Positions 26,952 to 34,827 of a stretch of DNA of 64,000 nucleotides are shown in pieces; position 1 is the first letter of the stretch; each line of letters starts with the position of its first letter. The stretch lies in the NCBI GenBank assembly GCA_016710885.1, contig JADJUC010000010.1, positions 62,001 through 126,000 on the forward strand. Direction: 5' to 3'. Both the position numbers and the translations under genes were made by a program. Under the pieces are notes generated by a model, which was given only the letters and a program-made list of their open reading frames with translations, was not told the origin of the DNA and did not search any database. Source of the DNA: Candidatus Proximibacter danicus. GTDB taxonomy: Bacteria > Pseudomonadota > Gammaproteobacteria > Burkholderiales > Rhodocyclaceae.

Positions 26952-28171
26952 ACACACTTGATTACTCGCTGGCTTCACCCTGCCCGGCCGCTGTGTCGGC
27001 CCCGGCTGCGGCGAAAACCGTTTTCCGCCTGCTCGCCTCGCTGCGTCACGGCTCGCTCGATCTGCGCTTGCCGGAGGGCGGCTCCTTGCCCTTTGGCGAA
27101 GGCGTCCCCGTCGCCGCGCTGCAGCTCAATGACTGGTCGCTGTTCGACGCGGTGCTGGCGCAGGGTGATATCGGCCTTGCCGAGTCGTATATCGACGGTG
27201 CCTGGGACAGCCCCGATCTCGCCGGGCTATTGACGCTCTTTGCCGAAAACCGGCAGGCGCTGTCGCAAGCCGTCTATGGCAATTTCTTCCGCTTGCTGCT
27301 GGCGCGCATCAAGCACGGGCTCAATGCCAATACGCGCAAGGGTTCCCGCCGCAACATCATGGCCCACTACGATCTCGGCAATGACTTCTATCGCGAGTGG
27401 CTGGACCCGACGATGAGCTATTCGGCAGCGCTCTACGCCGATGCCGAGGATGGCCGGATGGATAGCGCGCAACAGGCCAAGTATCGGCGAATCCTGCGTC
27501 GCCTGGATGTACGACCCGGCGACCGCATTCTCGAAATCGGCTGCGGCTGGGGCGGTTTTGCCGAACTGGCCGCCCGCGAAGCCGGCGCCGAGGTGCATGG
27601 CATCACGTTGTCGCCGGCCCAGCTCGAGTGGGCACAGGCGCGCATGCGCCGGGCCGGGCTGGAAAATCAGGTGAAGCTGGAACTGGTGGACTACCGGGAT
27701 CTCACCGGCAGCTATACGCACATCGTTTCGATCGAAATGTTCGAGGCCGTTGGCGAGCGCTGGTGGCCGACCTATTTTGATGCGCTGGCGCGTTTGCTGG
27801 CACCGGAAGGGCGGGCGCTGATCCAGACGATCACCATCCGCGACGATCTCTTTGCGCGTTACCGGCGTGGCACCGATTTCATCCAGCAGCACGTCTTCCC
27901 CGGCGGCATGCTGCCTTCGCCTTCGGTGTTTTCGCAGCATGCGGCGCGTGCCGGATTTTCAGTACGCGATGCCTACGCTTTCGGTGACGGTTACGCGCGC
28001 ACGCTCTCGGGCTGGGCGACCGCTTTTGAAAAATCCTGGCCGGCGATCGAGCAACTCGGCTTCGATGAGCGTTTCCGCCGCCTCTGGCGTTTCTATCTGG
28101 CCTACTGCGAAGCCGGCTTCCGCAGCGGCTGCACCGACGTCTATCAGTTTGAACTGGCGCGCAAGACATGA
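26948..28171 (+). CDS. cfa: Cyclopropane-fatty-acyl-phospholipid synthase family methyltransferase
   Basis: The 407-aa SAM-dependent methyltransferase carries the SAM-binding motif ILEIGCGWGGFAELAA near residue 195 and Cfa-family segments MAHYDLGNDFYREWLDPTMSYSAALY and FIQQHVFPGGMLPS. Classical Cfa adds a methylene bridge to unsaturated acyl chains of membrane phospholipids. Paralogues in stress operons can make methylated acyl chains instead, so the product is uncertain. It sits in the middle of the light-linked operon between DUF1365 and a chalcone-isomerase-like protein, with 4-nt overlaps on both sides. Confidence 0.9.
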   Translation: MNTLDYSLASPCPAAVSAPAAAKTVFRLLASLRHGSLDLRLPEGGSLPFGEGVPVAALQLNDWSLFDAVLAQGDIGLAESYIDGAWDSPDLAGLLTLFAENRQALSQAVYGNFFRLLLARIKHGLNANTRKGSRRNIMAHYDLGNDFYREWLDPTMSYSAALYADAEDGRMDSAQQAKYRRILRRLDVRPGDRILEIGCGWGGFAELAAREAGAEVHGITLSPAQLEWAQARMRRAGLENQVKLELVDYRDLTGSYTHIVSIEMFEAVGERWWPTYFDALARLLAPEGRALIQTITIRDDLFARYRRGTDFIQQHVFPGGMLPSPSVFSQHAARAGFSVRDAYAFGDGYARTLSGWATAFEKSWPAIEQLGFDERFRRLWRFYLAYCEAGFRSGCTDVYQFELARKT

Positions 28172-28698
28172 AACGCTGGCGGCTGATCCCGATCTTGCTG
28201 GCCCTGGTGGCCGGCAACGTTCTTGCCTTGCCCGATCCGGTCCGTGCCGGTCGCGCGGACTGGCGCGAATGGGGCAGCGGCGAGATGACCTGGTTCGGCT
28301 TCGCGCTTTACCGCGCGACCCTGTGGGTCTCGGGACAGGACGACGGGGTCTTGCGCGAGGGGGTGCCGCTGGCACTGGCGCTGGAATACCGGCGGGACAT
28401 TCCCGGCGAGCGCATCGTGCGTGCGAGTGTTGACGAAATGCGCAAGCTCGGCGCCACAGAGGCCCAGTTGCAGGGCTGGGAAGCCGAGATGCGCCGGGTC
28501 TTTCCCGACGTGAAGAAAGGTGATGTTCTCACTGGTGTCCTCTTGCCCGGCCAGGGCGCGCGCTTCTTCCACCAGAACCGCTTGCTCGGCGATGTCACAG
28601 ACGCCGCGTTCGCGCGCACCTTCTTCGCCATCTGGCTCGATCCGAAGACCAGTGCTCCGGACGTGCGCCTGGCCCTGTTGCGCCTGAAGGCCGACTGA
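28168..28698 (+). CDS. Chalcone isomerase-like periplasmic protein
   Basis: The 176-aa protein has a signal peptide (MKRWRLIPILLALVAGNVLA) and the chalcone isomerase-like fold pattern: MTWFGFALYRATLWV, then LALEYRRDIPGERIVRASVDEM and ARTFFAIWLDPKTSAPDVRLALL. Bacterial members are not known to act on flavonoids; in the broader family some proteins bind fatty acids, which fits the neighbouring acyl-modifying genes. The start overlaps the cfa stop. Function is inferred from context only. Confidence 0.8.
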   Translation: MKRWRLIPILLALVAGNVLALPDPVRAGRADWREWGSGEMTWFGFALYRATLWVSGQDDGVLREGVPLALALEYRRDIPGERIVRASVDEMRKLGATEAQLQGWEAEMRRVFPDVKKGDVLTGVLLPGQGARFFHQNRLLGDVTDAAFARTFFAIWLDPKTSAPDVRLALLRLKAD

Positions 28699-28699
28699 G

Positions 28700-29941
28700 A
28701 TGCAAGGCGTCGCGCTGGCTCCTCGGCAGTGGCTGGCTTACGGCCTTTTCGGCTTGCCGCTGGCGATGGTTGCGCTACCGGTCTACGTTCATGTGCCGCG
28801 TCTCTATGCCGAGACCGGGATGAATCTGGCGCTGCTCGGATTCCTGCTGCTTGGCACGCGCCTGCTCGATGCCTTCGTCGATCCGCTGCTGGGCGGCTGG
28901 TCGGATCGCACCGTCAACCGGCAGCGCTTGATTCTTCTGGCACTGCCATTTCTCGCCATCGGCATGCTCGGGCTGATGCACCCGCAGGAAACACGGACTG
29001 CGCTGTGGTTGCTGCTGGCGCTGCTGGCCACCTATTTCGGTTTCAGCCTGGCCAGCATTGCCTACCAAGCCTGGGGTGCCGAGCTCGGCGGAAACTCCGG
29101 TGAGCGCACCTTGCTGACCGCCTGCCGCGAAGGCTTTGGTCTGCTTGGCGTGGTGCTGGCTTCGATTCTCCCCCTCTGGCTGGCGAGCGATGTGGCCTCC
29201 GGCCTTGCCCAACTGGCCTGGGTATTCGTTCCGGTCTTGCTGGTCGGGGCAGCACTGACGCTGCTGGGTGCGCCACGTGTGCCGACCCGTTCTCCGGTGA
29301 GTGAGTCGTCGTCGTTGTATCAGGCCTTGTCGGATGGGCGCTTCCGGCGCTTGCTGCTGGTCTTTGTCGCCAACGGCACGGCGGCCGCGCTGCCGGCGAC
29401 CCTGGTGCTGTTTTTTGTCGCCGATGTGCTGCAGGCAGAAAAATCGGGCGGCTTTTTCCTCGCCTTGTATTTCGTTGCCGGCGTCGCCGGTCTGCCCCTG
29501 TGGTTGCGGCTTTCTCGGCGCATTGGCCGTGTCCATGCCTGGCTAACCTCGATGGCGCTGGCCTGTGCGGCTTTCATCGGCGCGCTGACGCTTGGCGCGG
29601 GCGATGTCTGGCCCTTTGCGCTGGTCTGCCTGGCCTCGGGGCTGGCTTTCGGGGCCGACCTTGCCCTGCCGCCGGCACTCTTGGCCGATATGGCTGAAAG
29701 CCCGCAGGCCAAGGCGGGCGCTGGTTCCTATTTCGGCTGGTGGAACCTGGTGACCAAACTCAATCTGGCACTGGCCGCCGGCATTGCGTTGCCCTTGCTT
29801 GGCGTGCTGGGCTACCAGCCGGGCGGCAGCAGCGGTCTGTTATCCCTGGCACTGGTTTACTGCCTGTTGCCGGTGGCCTTGAAACTTGTTGCCGCGGCGC
29901 TGGCATGGCGCTGGCGGCGAATCCTGGAGGTGCAGTCGTGA
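28700..29941 (+). CDS. MFS transporter, GPH/MelB-like
   Basis: The 413-aa membrane protein has about 12 helices and belongs to the glycoside-pentoside-hexuronide-like branch of the major facilitators (LGTRLLDAFVDPLLGGWSDR between helices 2 and 3). In related stress operons this gene lies between cfa and a DUF3833 lipoprotein. Sugars are an unlikely substrate there, and movement of lipids or lipid precursors is only a guess. It starts 1 bp after the previous stop and its stop overlaps the next GTG start. Confidence 0.85.
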   Translation: MQGVALAPRQWLAYGLFGLPLAMVALPVYVHVPRLYAETGMNLALLGFLLLGTRLLDAFVDPLLGGWSDRTVNRQRLILLALPFLAIGMLGLMHPQETRTALWLLLALLATYFGFSLASIAYQAWGAELGGNSGERTLLTACREGFGLLGVVLASILPLWLASDVASGLAQLAWVFVPVLLVGAALTLLGAPRVPTRSPVSESSSLYQALSDGRFRRLLLVFVANGTAAALPATLVLFFVADVLQAEKSGGFFLALYFVAGVAGLPLWLRLSRRIGRVHAWLTSMALACAAFIGALTLGAGDVWPFALVCLASGLAFGADLALPPALLADMAESPQAKAGAGSYFGWWNLVTKLNLALAAGIALPLLGVLGYQPGGSSGLLSLALVYCLLPVALKLVAAALAWRWRRILEVQS

Positions 29942-30501
29942 ATGGCGAAAAAATTTTGAATGCTGCGGGCAGGCAGGGCCGATGGGGCGCCCTGCTTGTT
30001 TTTCTGACGCTGGGGCTGGCGGGCTGTGCCGGCATTCCGGTGGAGACGTATCGTGCGGAGAAGCCCGTGCTCGATCTGAAAACCTATTTCAACGGCACGA
30101 TCGATGCGTGGGGAATGTTCCAGGATCGCTCGGGCGAGGTGGTCAAGCGCTTCACCGTGGTCATCGACGCCAGCTGGCAGGGCGATGTCGGCACGCTTGA
30201 CGAACGTTTCTCGTGGTCGGATGGGACTGCCTCGCGGCGGGTGTGGACCATCACCAAGGGCGGCGATGGTCGTTATGTCGGCCGCGCCGACGATGTGGTT
30301 GGTGAGGCGCTGGGCGAAGCGGCCGGCAATGCCTTGCGCTGGCGTTATGTGCTGGCGCTGCCGGTGGATGGCCGGACGATCAACGTCGACTTCGATGACT
30401 GGATGTTCCTGATCGACGACAAGGTGATGCTCAACCGCTCGCAGATGCGCAAGTGGGGTTTCCATCTTGGCGAAGTGACCCTTTCCTTCACGCGGCGCTG
30501 A
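29938..30501 (+). CDS. DUF3833 family lipoprotein
   Basis: The 187-aa protein starts with GTG overlapping the MFS stop codon. The lipobox is LAGC near residue 27, after a hydrophobic stretch, so it should be a lipid-anchored envelope protein. The mature part is DUF3833: YFNGTIDAWGMFQDRSGEVVKRF, DERFSWSDG and a tail with RSQMRKWGFHLGEVTLSF, resembling a small beta-rich lipid-binding fold. It is a consistent partner of SDR, MFS and cfa genes in this kind of operon. Function is unknown. Confidence 0.85.
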   Translation: MNGEKILNAAGRQGRWGALLVFLTLGLAGCAGIPVETYRAEKPVLDLKTYFNGTIDAWGMFQDRSGEVVKRFTVVIDASWQGDVGTLDERFSWSDGTASRRVWTITKGGDGRYVGRADDVVGEALGEAAGNALRWRYVLALPVDGRTINVDFDDWMFLIDDKVMLNRSQMRKWGFHLGEVTLSFTRR

Positions 30502-30519
30502 GTTGAAGATCGCGTAACG

Positions 30520-31317
30520 ATGAACACACCGATTACCGATTGGCGCGAGAAACGGGTCTGGTTGCTGGGCGCTTCCACCGGCATTGGCGCCGCGCTGGCG
30601 ACGGCCTTGCTGGCCCGTGGCGCGCGCGTTGCGGTTTCGGCGCGGAGCGCCGGCAAGCTGGCGACCTTGACCGAAAACGCGCCTGCCGCGCTGTTGCTGC
30701 CGTGCGACGCCAGCGATGCGGAAAGTGTCGCCAACGCCTGGCAGGAACTGCTGCGGCAGTGGGGCGGGGTGGATGTGGCGATCTATCTGGCCGGGGACTA
30801 TGTGCCGATGCGCGCCTGGGATCTGGACATGGGGGCAGGGATAGCCAGTGCGCGGCACATGATGGATACCAATCTGGTCGGCGCCCTTGCTTTTGCCGCG
30901 TGTGTCGTGCCGCATCTGCTCGCCAGGGAGAAAGGTGACGGTGCCGGGCCGGCGGAAATCGCCTTTGTCGCCAGCGTTGCCGGCTATCGCGGGCTTCCAA
31001 AATCCCTGATCTATGGGCCCACCAAGGCGGCATTGATCAATTTTGCCGAGGCGCTGGCACTTGATCTGCAGCCACGCGGCATCGGCGTACGCATCATCAA
31101 TCCCGGCTTCGTGGCTACCCTGTTGACCGCGAAGAACGATTTTTCCATGCCGGCCTTGATGACCGCACAGGAAGCCGCAGCCGAGATCATCGCGGGGTAT
31201 CGCAGCAGCGCTTTCGAGATCCATTTTCCGAAGCGCTTTACCTGCGTCATGAAGCTGCTTGCCTTGTTGCCGGCGCGTTTTTACTTCCCGCTGGTGCGTC
31301 GAATGACCGGAGCCTGA
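30520..31317 (+). CDS. Short-chain dehydrogenase/reductase
   Basis: The 265-aa classical SDR has the cofactor motif GASTGIG (residues 17-23), the structural DTNLVGALAF region (an NxxG-like position) and an active site with VASVAGYRG then Tyr-x3-Lys in YGPTK. The C-terminal 40 residues are hydrophobic or basic (MKLLALLPARFYFPLVRRM), suggesting membrane association and so a lipid-like substrate. It follows DUF3833 by 18 bp and precedes an NTF2-like gene by 1 bp. Confidence 0.88.
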   Translation: MNTPITDWREKRVWLLGASTGIGAALATALLARGARVAVSARSAGKLATLTENAPAALLLPCDASDAESVANAWQELLRQWGGVDVAIYLAGDYVPMRAWDLDMGAGIASARHMMDTNLVGALAFAACVVPHLLAREKGDGAGPAEIAFVASVAGYRGLPKSLIYGPTKAALINFAEALALDLQPRGIGVRIINPGFVATLLTAKNDFSMPALMTAQEAAAEIIAGYRSSAFEIHFPKRFTCVMKLLALLPARFYFPLVRRMTGA

Positions 31318-31318
31318 A

Positions 31319-31747
31319 ATGAACGAATCCCTTGAACGACTGATTGATTTCTACCAGACCCTGACGCTCGATCGCGTCCCCGATTTCGCCCGTTTCTACA
31401 GTGAAGACGCCTGGTTCAAGGACCCGTTCAACGAGGTGCGTGGCTTGCCGGCGATCGAACGCATCTTTACGCACATGTTCAGGCAGATCGACGCGCCGCG
31501 CTTTTCGGTAAGCGAGCGCCTGGTGGCGCCGAATGGCGTCATGCTGGTGTGGGAGCTGCACTACCGCGTGCGCTTGTGGGGGCGGGGCGAGCCGCAGGTG
31601 ATGCGCGGGGTTTCGCACCTGCGCTTCGATGACCGCGGTTACGTCAATTACCACCGCGACTACTGGGATACCGGCGAGGAGCTTTACGCCAAACTGCCCG
31701 GCGTGGGCTGCATCGTGCGCGGCTTGCGCCGCGCACTGTCGGCTTGA
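31319..31747 (+). CDS. NTF2-like (SnoaL-type) protein
   Basis: The 142-aa cone-shaped NTF2-like fold protein begins LERLIDFYQTLTLDRVPDFARFYSEDAWFKDPFNEVRG and continues with a sheet ending VSHLRFDDRGYVNYHRDYWD. Members act as small isomerases or cyclases, or only bind ligands; no catalytic Asp-His pair can be assigned with confidence. It is the last gene of the light-linked operon. A possible terminator hairpin follows. Confidence 0.82.
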   Translation: MNESLERLIDFYQTLTLDRVPDFARFYSEDAWFKDPFNEVRGLPAIERIFTHMFRQIDAPRFSVSERLVAPNGVMLVWELHYRVRLWGRGEPQVMRGVSHLRFDDRGYVNYHRDYWDTGEELYAKLPGVGCIVRGLRRALSA

Positions 31748-31763
31748 ACGCCGGCTGATCGCC

Positions 31764-31785
31764 CCGGTCAGTTTTCCTTGACCGG
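31764..31785. terminator. Weak hairpin between convergent operons
   Basis: CCGGTCA (31764-31770) pairs with TGACCGG (31779-31785) around a T-rich loop. It overlaps the dolP stop codon and lacks a T tract, so termination is uncertain. Confidence 0.35.
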
Positions 31786-32418
31786 CGCCGGCTGCTGCGC
31801 CGGGCCACTTTCAGGCGGTGCGACGTCAAGCTTCCTGGCTTGTTCTGCGGGGATGATCTCCATGACGTTCACCACCTTTTTTACGCCGGCCGTGGTCCGG
31901 GCGATTTCGATGGCGGCGTCGGCCTCGGCACGGGTGACCATGCCCAGGAGGTGTACGGTGCCGGCCTCGGTGACGACCTTGACCAGGTTGGCGCGGAACT
32001 TCCCGCCGTCAACAAAGCGCCCCTTCACCTTGGAAGTGATGAAAGCATCGTTGCTGCGGTTCTGGAAGGAACTCGTCGGGCCGATCTGCAGTTCGTTCCA
32101 GACCTGCGTGACATTGGGTTGCCCGCTCGCCATGCGCTCGATCTCGGTACGCGTCTGCTCGTCCGGCACTTCTCCCGTGAGCAACACCTTGCGGTTGTAG
32201 CTGGTCTGGTTGAGGTGCACCTTGTCGCCGTACTTGTTCATGACGTTGCCGAGAATCTTCCATTCGATCCCCTCGTCTTCCGTCTGTGCGCCGAAGGAGC
32301 GGCGGTCAAAAACGGCAAGGGCGCCGCTGGTGACGCCGGTGGCGACGGCAGCAACGCAGCCGGTCAGTGCCGGGGCAATAAGGGCGGCAAGCAGGATGGC
32401 GGTCAGGGTACGTTTCAT
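31768..32418 (-). CDS. dolP: BON domain outer-membrane lipoprotein (DolP-like)
   Basis: The 216-aa lipoprotein has the lipobox LTGC after a short signal and two BON domains (about residues 50-110 and 125-190, with YNRKVLLTGEVPDEQTRTEIERMASG and VKVVTEAGTVHLLGMVTRAEADAAIEIARTT). DolP/YraP binds anionic phospholipids in the inner leaflet of the outer membrane and supports envelope integrity. It has a Pro/Ala-rich tail. Its start overlaps the diaA stop (ATGA), the order conserved in proteobacteria. Confidence 0.9.
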   Translation of the reverse strand: MKRTLTAILLAALIAPALTGCVAAVATGVTSGALAVFDRRSFGAQTEDEGIEWKILGNVMNKYGDKVHLNQTSYNRKVLLTGEVPDEQTRTEIERMASGQPNVTQVWNELQIGPTSSFQNRSNDAFITSKVKGRFVDGGKFRANLVKVVTEAGTVHLLGMVTRAEADAAIEIARTTAGVKKVVNVMEIIPAEQARKLDVAPPESGPAQQPAPVKEN

Positions 32419-33008
32419 TCTTCATCTCCCAGCAGCAGGCAATCGATACCATCGCACAGGCAGTGGATGGCGAGGAGGTGTGTTTCCTGGATACGGGCCG
32501 TACGCTCCGCAGGAACACAGATATGGATGTCGCCTTCGCGCAGCATCTGGCCGATCTTGCCGCCGTCCCTGCCGGTGAGTGCCACCACCGTCAGATCATT
32601 GCTGTGCGCGGCCTGAATGGCCTCGACGATGTTGGCCGAGTTGCCCGAGGTCGAAATGGCCAGCAGCACGTCGCCCGGTTGGCCAAGTGCGCGCACCTGC
32701 TTGGCGTAGATGACATTGAAGCTGTAGTCGTTGGCGACGGCGGTCAGGATCGAACTGTCAGTGGTCAGGGCGATGGCCGCCAGCTCCTGCCGCTCGGCCT
32801 CGAAGCGGCCGACCAGTTCGGCGGCAAAGTGCTGCGCGTCGGCAGCCGAGCCGCCATTGCCGCAGGCGAGAATCTTGCCGTTGTTGATGAGGCAGGTCAC
32901 CATCGTTTGTGCGGCGTCTGAAATCGGGGCAGCGAGCAGTTCCATGGCATCAAGCTTGGTCTGGGCGCTGTCTTGAAAATGCTGGCTGATGCGGGCAATG
33001 AGGTCCAT
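32415..33008 (-). CDS. diaA: SIS-domain DnaA initiator-associating protein/phosphoheptose isomerase family
   Basis: The 197-aa SIS-fold protein has the sugar-phosphate loop CGNGGSAADAQHFAAEL and AISTSGNSANI. The family includes GmhA (heptose isomerase) and DiaA (binds DnaA and regulates replication start). Position between yraN and dolP favours DiaA by conserved gene order, but a GmhA role cannot be excluded since both share these motifs. The start MDLIARISQHF at 33008 is chosen by family length; a GTG/ATG extension of six codons is possible. Confidence 0.85.
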   Translation of the reverse strand: MDLIARISQHFQDSAQTKLDAMELLAAPISDAAQTMVTCLINNGKILACGNGGSAADAQHFAAELVGRFEAERQELAAIALTTDSSILTAVANDYSFNVIYAKQVRALGQPGDVLLAISTSGNSANIVEAIQAAHSNDLTVVALTGRDGGKIGQMLREGDIHICVPAERTARIQETHLLAIHCLCDGIDCLLLGDEE

Positions 33009-33053
33009 GCAGGGAATGAGTCGCAATAGGTTGAAAAAGTGCGGTCGATTCTA

Positions 33054-33464
33054 TCAGAGGACGAGATAGACCTCGAATTCGACCCGCTGCCACGGATTTT
33101 TTGTCTGGCGCAGCTTGGAAACACGGGCTTCGACCGTGTCGCCGCGATCCATCGCTGCGGCCAGCGCGCGATTTTCGCTGCGCGGTACATAACCGAGCCG
33201 CTGACCGTTCCATTCAACGCGGATAGCGTTCGCATCGTGCCGGTTGTCGGGTTCGCGTGTCAGTAACAGTTTGTCACCGGCGCGAATCTCCGGCCAGACG
33301 CTGGAAAGCGCGTAGTACTGGCTGCCCGCCAGCGGGGAGCTTTGCACCAGAACTTTGACGCTCTCGGCGGCGTTGGCAGCACAGGTCAGCAGCAAGGCGA
33401 AAAGCAGGGCAAAAAAAACAGCGCGAGGCTGGCTGGTGCTAAATGTCGTCGGCAGAAAAGGCAT
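33054..33464 (-). CDS. HIRAN domain protein with signal peptide
   Basis: The 136-aa protein has a clear Sec signal (hydrophobic AVFFALLFALLLTCAANA, cleavage before AESVKV) and a HIRAN domain (SSPLAGSQYYALSSVWPEIRAGDKLLL, REPDNRHDANAIRVEW, LGYVPRSENRALA). In eukaryotes HIRAN binds DNA 3' ends in Rad5/HLTF proteins; an exported copy must do something else. It overlaps yraN by 26 bp and lies between yraN and diaA, so it is co-transcribed with them. Function is unknown. Confidence 0.8.
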   Translation of the reverse strand: MPFLPTTFSTSQPRAVFFALLFALLLTCAANAAESVKVLVQSSPLAGSQYYALSSVWPEIRAGDKLLLTREPDNRHDANAIRVEWNGQRLGYVPRSENRALAAAMDRGDTVEARVSKLRQTKNPWQRVEFEVYLVL

Positions 33465-33801
33465 TTTTCATCCATTCGATGCCGGCATCGTTCAGTGCCG
33501 TCATCAATACACAGTCGAAACGGCAGAGTGCGTCGGGTTGGCGCAGAAGGTAGTGCCGCGCTGCCTGTACCAGCCGGCGGCGCTTCGTCGCCGTGATGCT
33601 GGCGGCAGCACCCCCGAAATTGTTATTTCGCCTGAGCCGCACTTCCACGAACACCAGTGTCGTGCCATCGCGGCAGATCAGGTCGATCTCGCCGCCGCGC
33701 ACACGGAAATTGCGCTCGATGACGCGTAGTCCATGGCGTGCAAGATGCGTCGCAGCCAGCGCCTCGGCGAGTGCGCCGTCCGTGGTATCGTTGGGCTTCA
33801 C
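33439..33801 (-). CDS. yraN: UPF0102/YraN family protein, nuclease-like
   Basis: The 120-aa protein has the restriction-endonuclease-like fold of YraN (ARHGLRVIERNFRVRGGEIDLICRDGTTLVFVEVRLRR), including the GGEIDL and FVEVR metal-site pattern. Its cellular role is not established. Start: GTG 33801 has GAGGG upstream; ATG 33819 would add six residues and overlap the divergent rsmI ATG by two bases. It leads the yraN-HIRAN-diaA-dolP group. Confidence 0.87.
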   Translation of the reverse strand: MKPNDTTDGALAEALAATHLARHGLRVIERNFRVRGGEIDLICRDGTTLVFVEVRLRRNNNFGGAAASITATKRRRLVQAARHYLLRQPDALCRFDCVLMTALNDAGIEWMKNAFSADDI

Positions 33802-33817
33802 TGGAAGCAACCCTCTC

Positions 33818-34666
33818 ATGACAGAAGAATCTCCCGCATTGTATGTGGTCGCCACGCCGCTCGGAAATCTGGGTGATATGACCACCCGTGCCCAGGATGT
33901 GCTCAAGGCCGTTCCCTGGGTGGCCGCTGAAGATACCCGCCATTCGGCGCCACTGTTGCGCCACCTCGGATCATCCGCGCGTCTGTTGCCGGCACACCAG
34001 CACAACGAGGAGGCGGCGGCGCAGCAGGTGATCGAAAAGCTGGCCGCCGGCGACGCGGTGGCGTTGATCTCGGATGCCGGTACGCCAGCCATTTCCGACC
34101 CCGGCGCGCGCCTTGTGGCGCGGGTGCGCGAGGCTGGTTACAAGGTCATTCCGCTTCCTGGCCCCTGTGCCGCCGTTGCCGCATTGTCCGCTTCCGGCGT
34201 CACGGCGCCGCACTGGCTGTTCTATGGCTTCCTGCCGACCAAGACCAAGCAGCGCGAGGAAGTGTTGCGCGAGCTGGCTCCCGCACCCTATGCCCTGGTT
34301 TTCTACGAAGCGCCGCACCGCATCCTTGAAACGGTTGCTGCGCTGTCCGGGATGCTGGGCGCGGCGCGGCGCATTGTCATCGCCCGCGAACTGACCAAGC
34401 TCTTCGAAACCATTCATGCCTGCCCGCTGGGCGAAGCGCTGGCCTGGCTGGAGGCGGACGCCAACCAGCAGAAGGGCGAATTCGTGCTGATTGTCGATGC
34501 GCCGGAGGCAACGGACGACGAGGATGTCGAAGCCGGGCGGGTGCTCAAGCTTCTGCTCGATGAGGGGCTGCCGGTAAAGCAGGCGGCAAAGCTGGCCCAC
34601 GCCATCACCGGGGCGGCGAAGAACGCGCTCTATGAAAAGGCGCTGTCGCTGCGGGCGGCGCAATAA
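33818..34666 (+). CDS. rsmI: 16S rRNA 2'-O-methyltransferase RsmI
   Basis: The 282-aa tetrapyrrole-methylase-fold enzyme methylates the ribose of C1402 in 16S rRNA at the P site. Typical segments are ALYVVATPLGNLGDMTTRA, the SAM-contact loop AEDTRHSAPLLRHLG, LISDAGTPAISDPGARLV and FYEAPHRILETV. Placement divergent from yraN is the standard rsmI-yraN arrangement. Its ATG overlaps the longer possible yraN start. Confidence 0.95.
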   Translation: MTEESPALYVVATPLGNLGDMTTRAQDVLKAVPWVAAEDTRHSAPLLRHLGSSARLLPAHQHNEEAAAQQVIEKLAAGDAVALISDAGTPAISDPGARLVARVREAGYKVIPLPGPCAAVAALSASGVTAPHWLFYGFLPTKTKQREEVLRELAPAPYALVFYEAPHRILETVAALSGMLGAARRIVIARELTKLFETIHACPLGEALAWLEADANQQKGEFVLIVDAPEATDDEDVEAGRVLKLLLDEGLPVKQAAKLAHAITGAAKNALYEKALSLRAAQ

Positions 34667-34827
34667 GGTTCCTGGTTGTGCCACCCAGCGCCGGCAACAG
34701 ATAGCGCCGGACCAGATTCCGGGCGGGTGTTTTTTGCAGAACATTTTTCGTATCGTTGTACGCTGGCATTTTTCAGGTCGTGTTTGCCCATTCAAGCGTT
34801 TGCATCTCTGCATCTGCGGGAGGTTTC

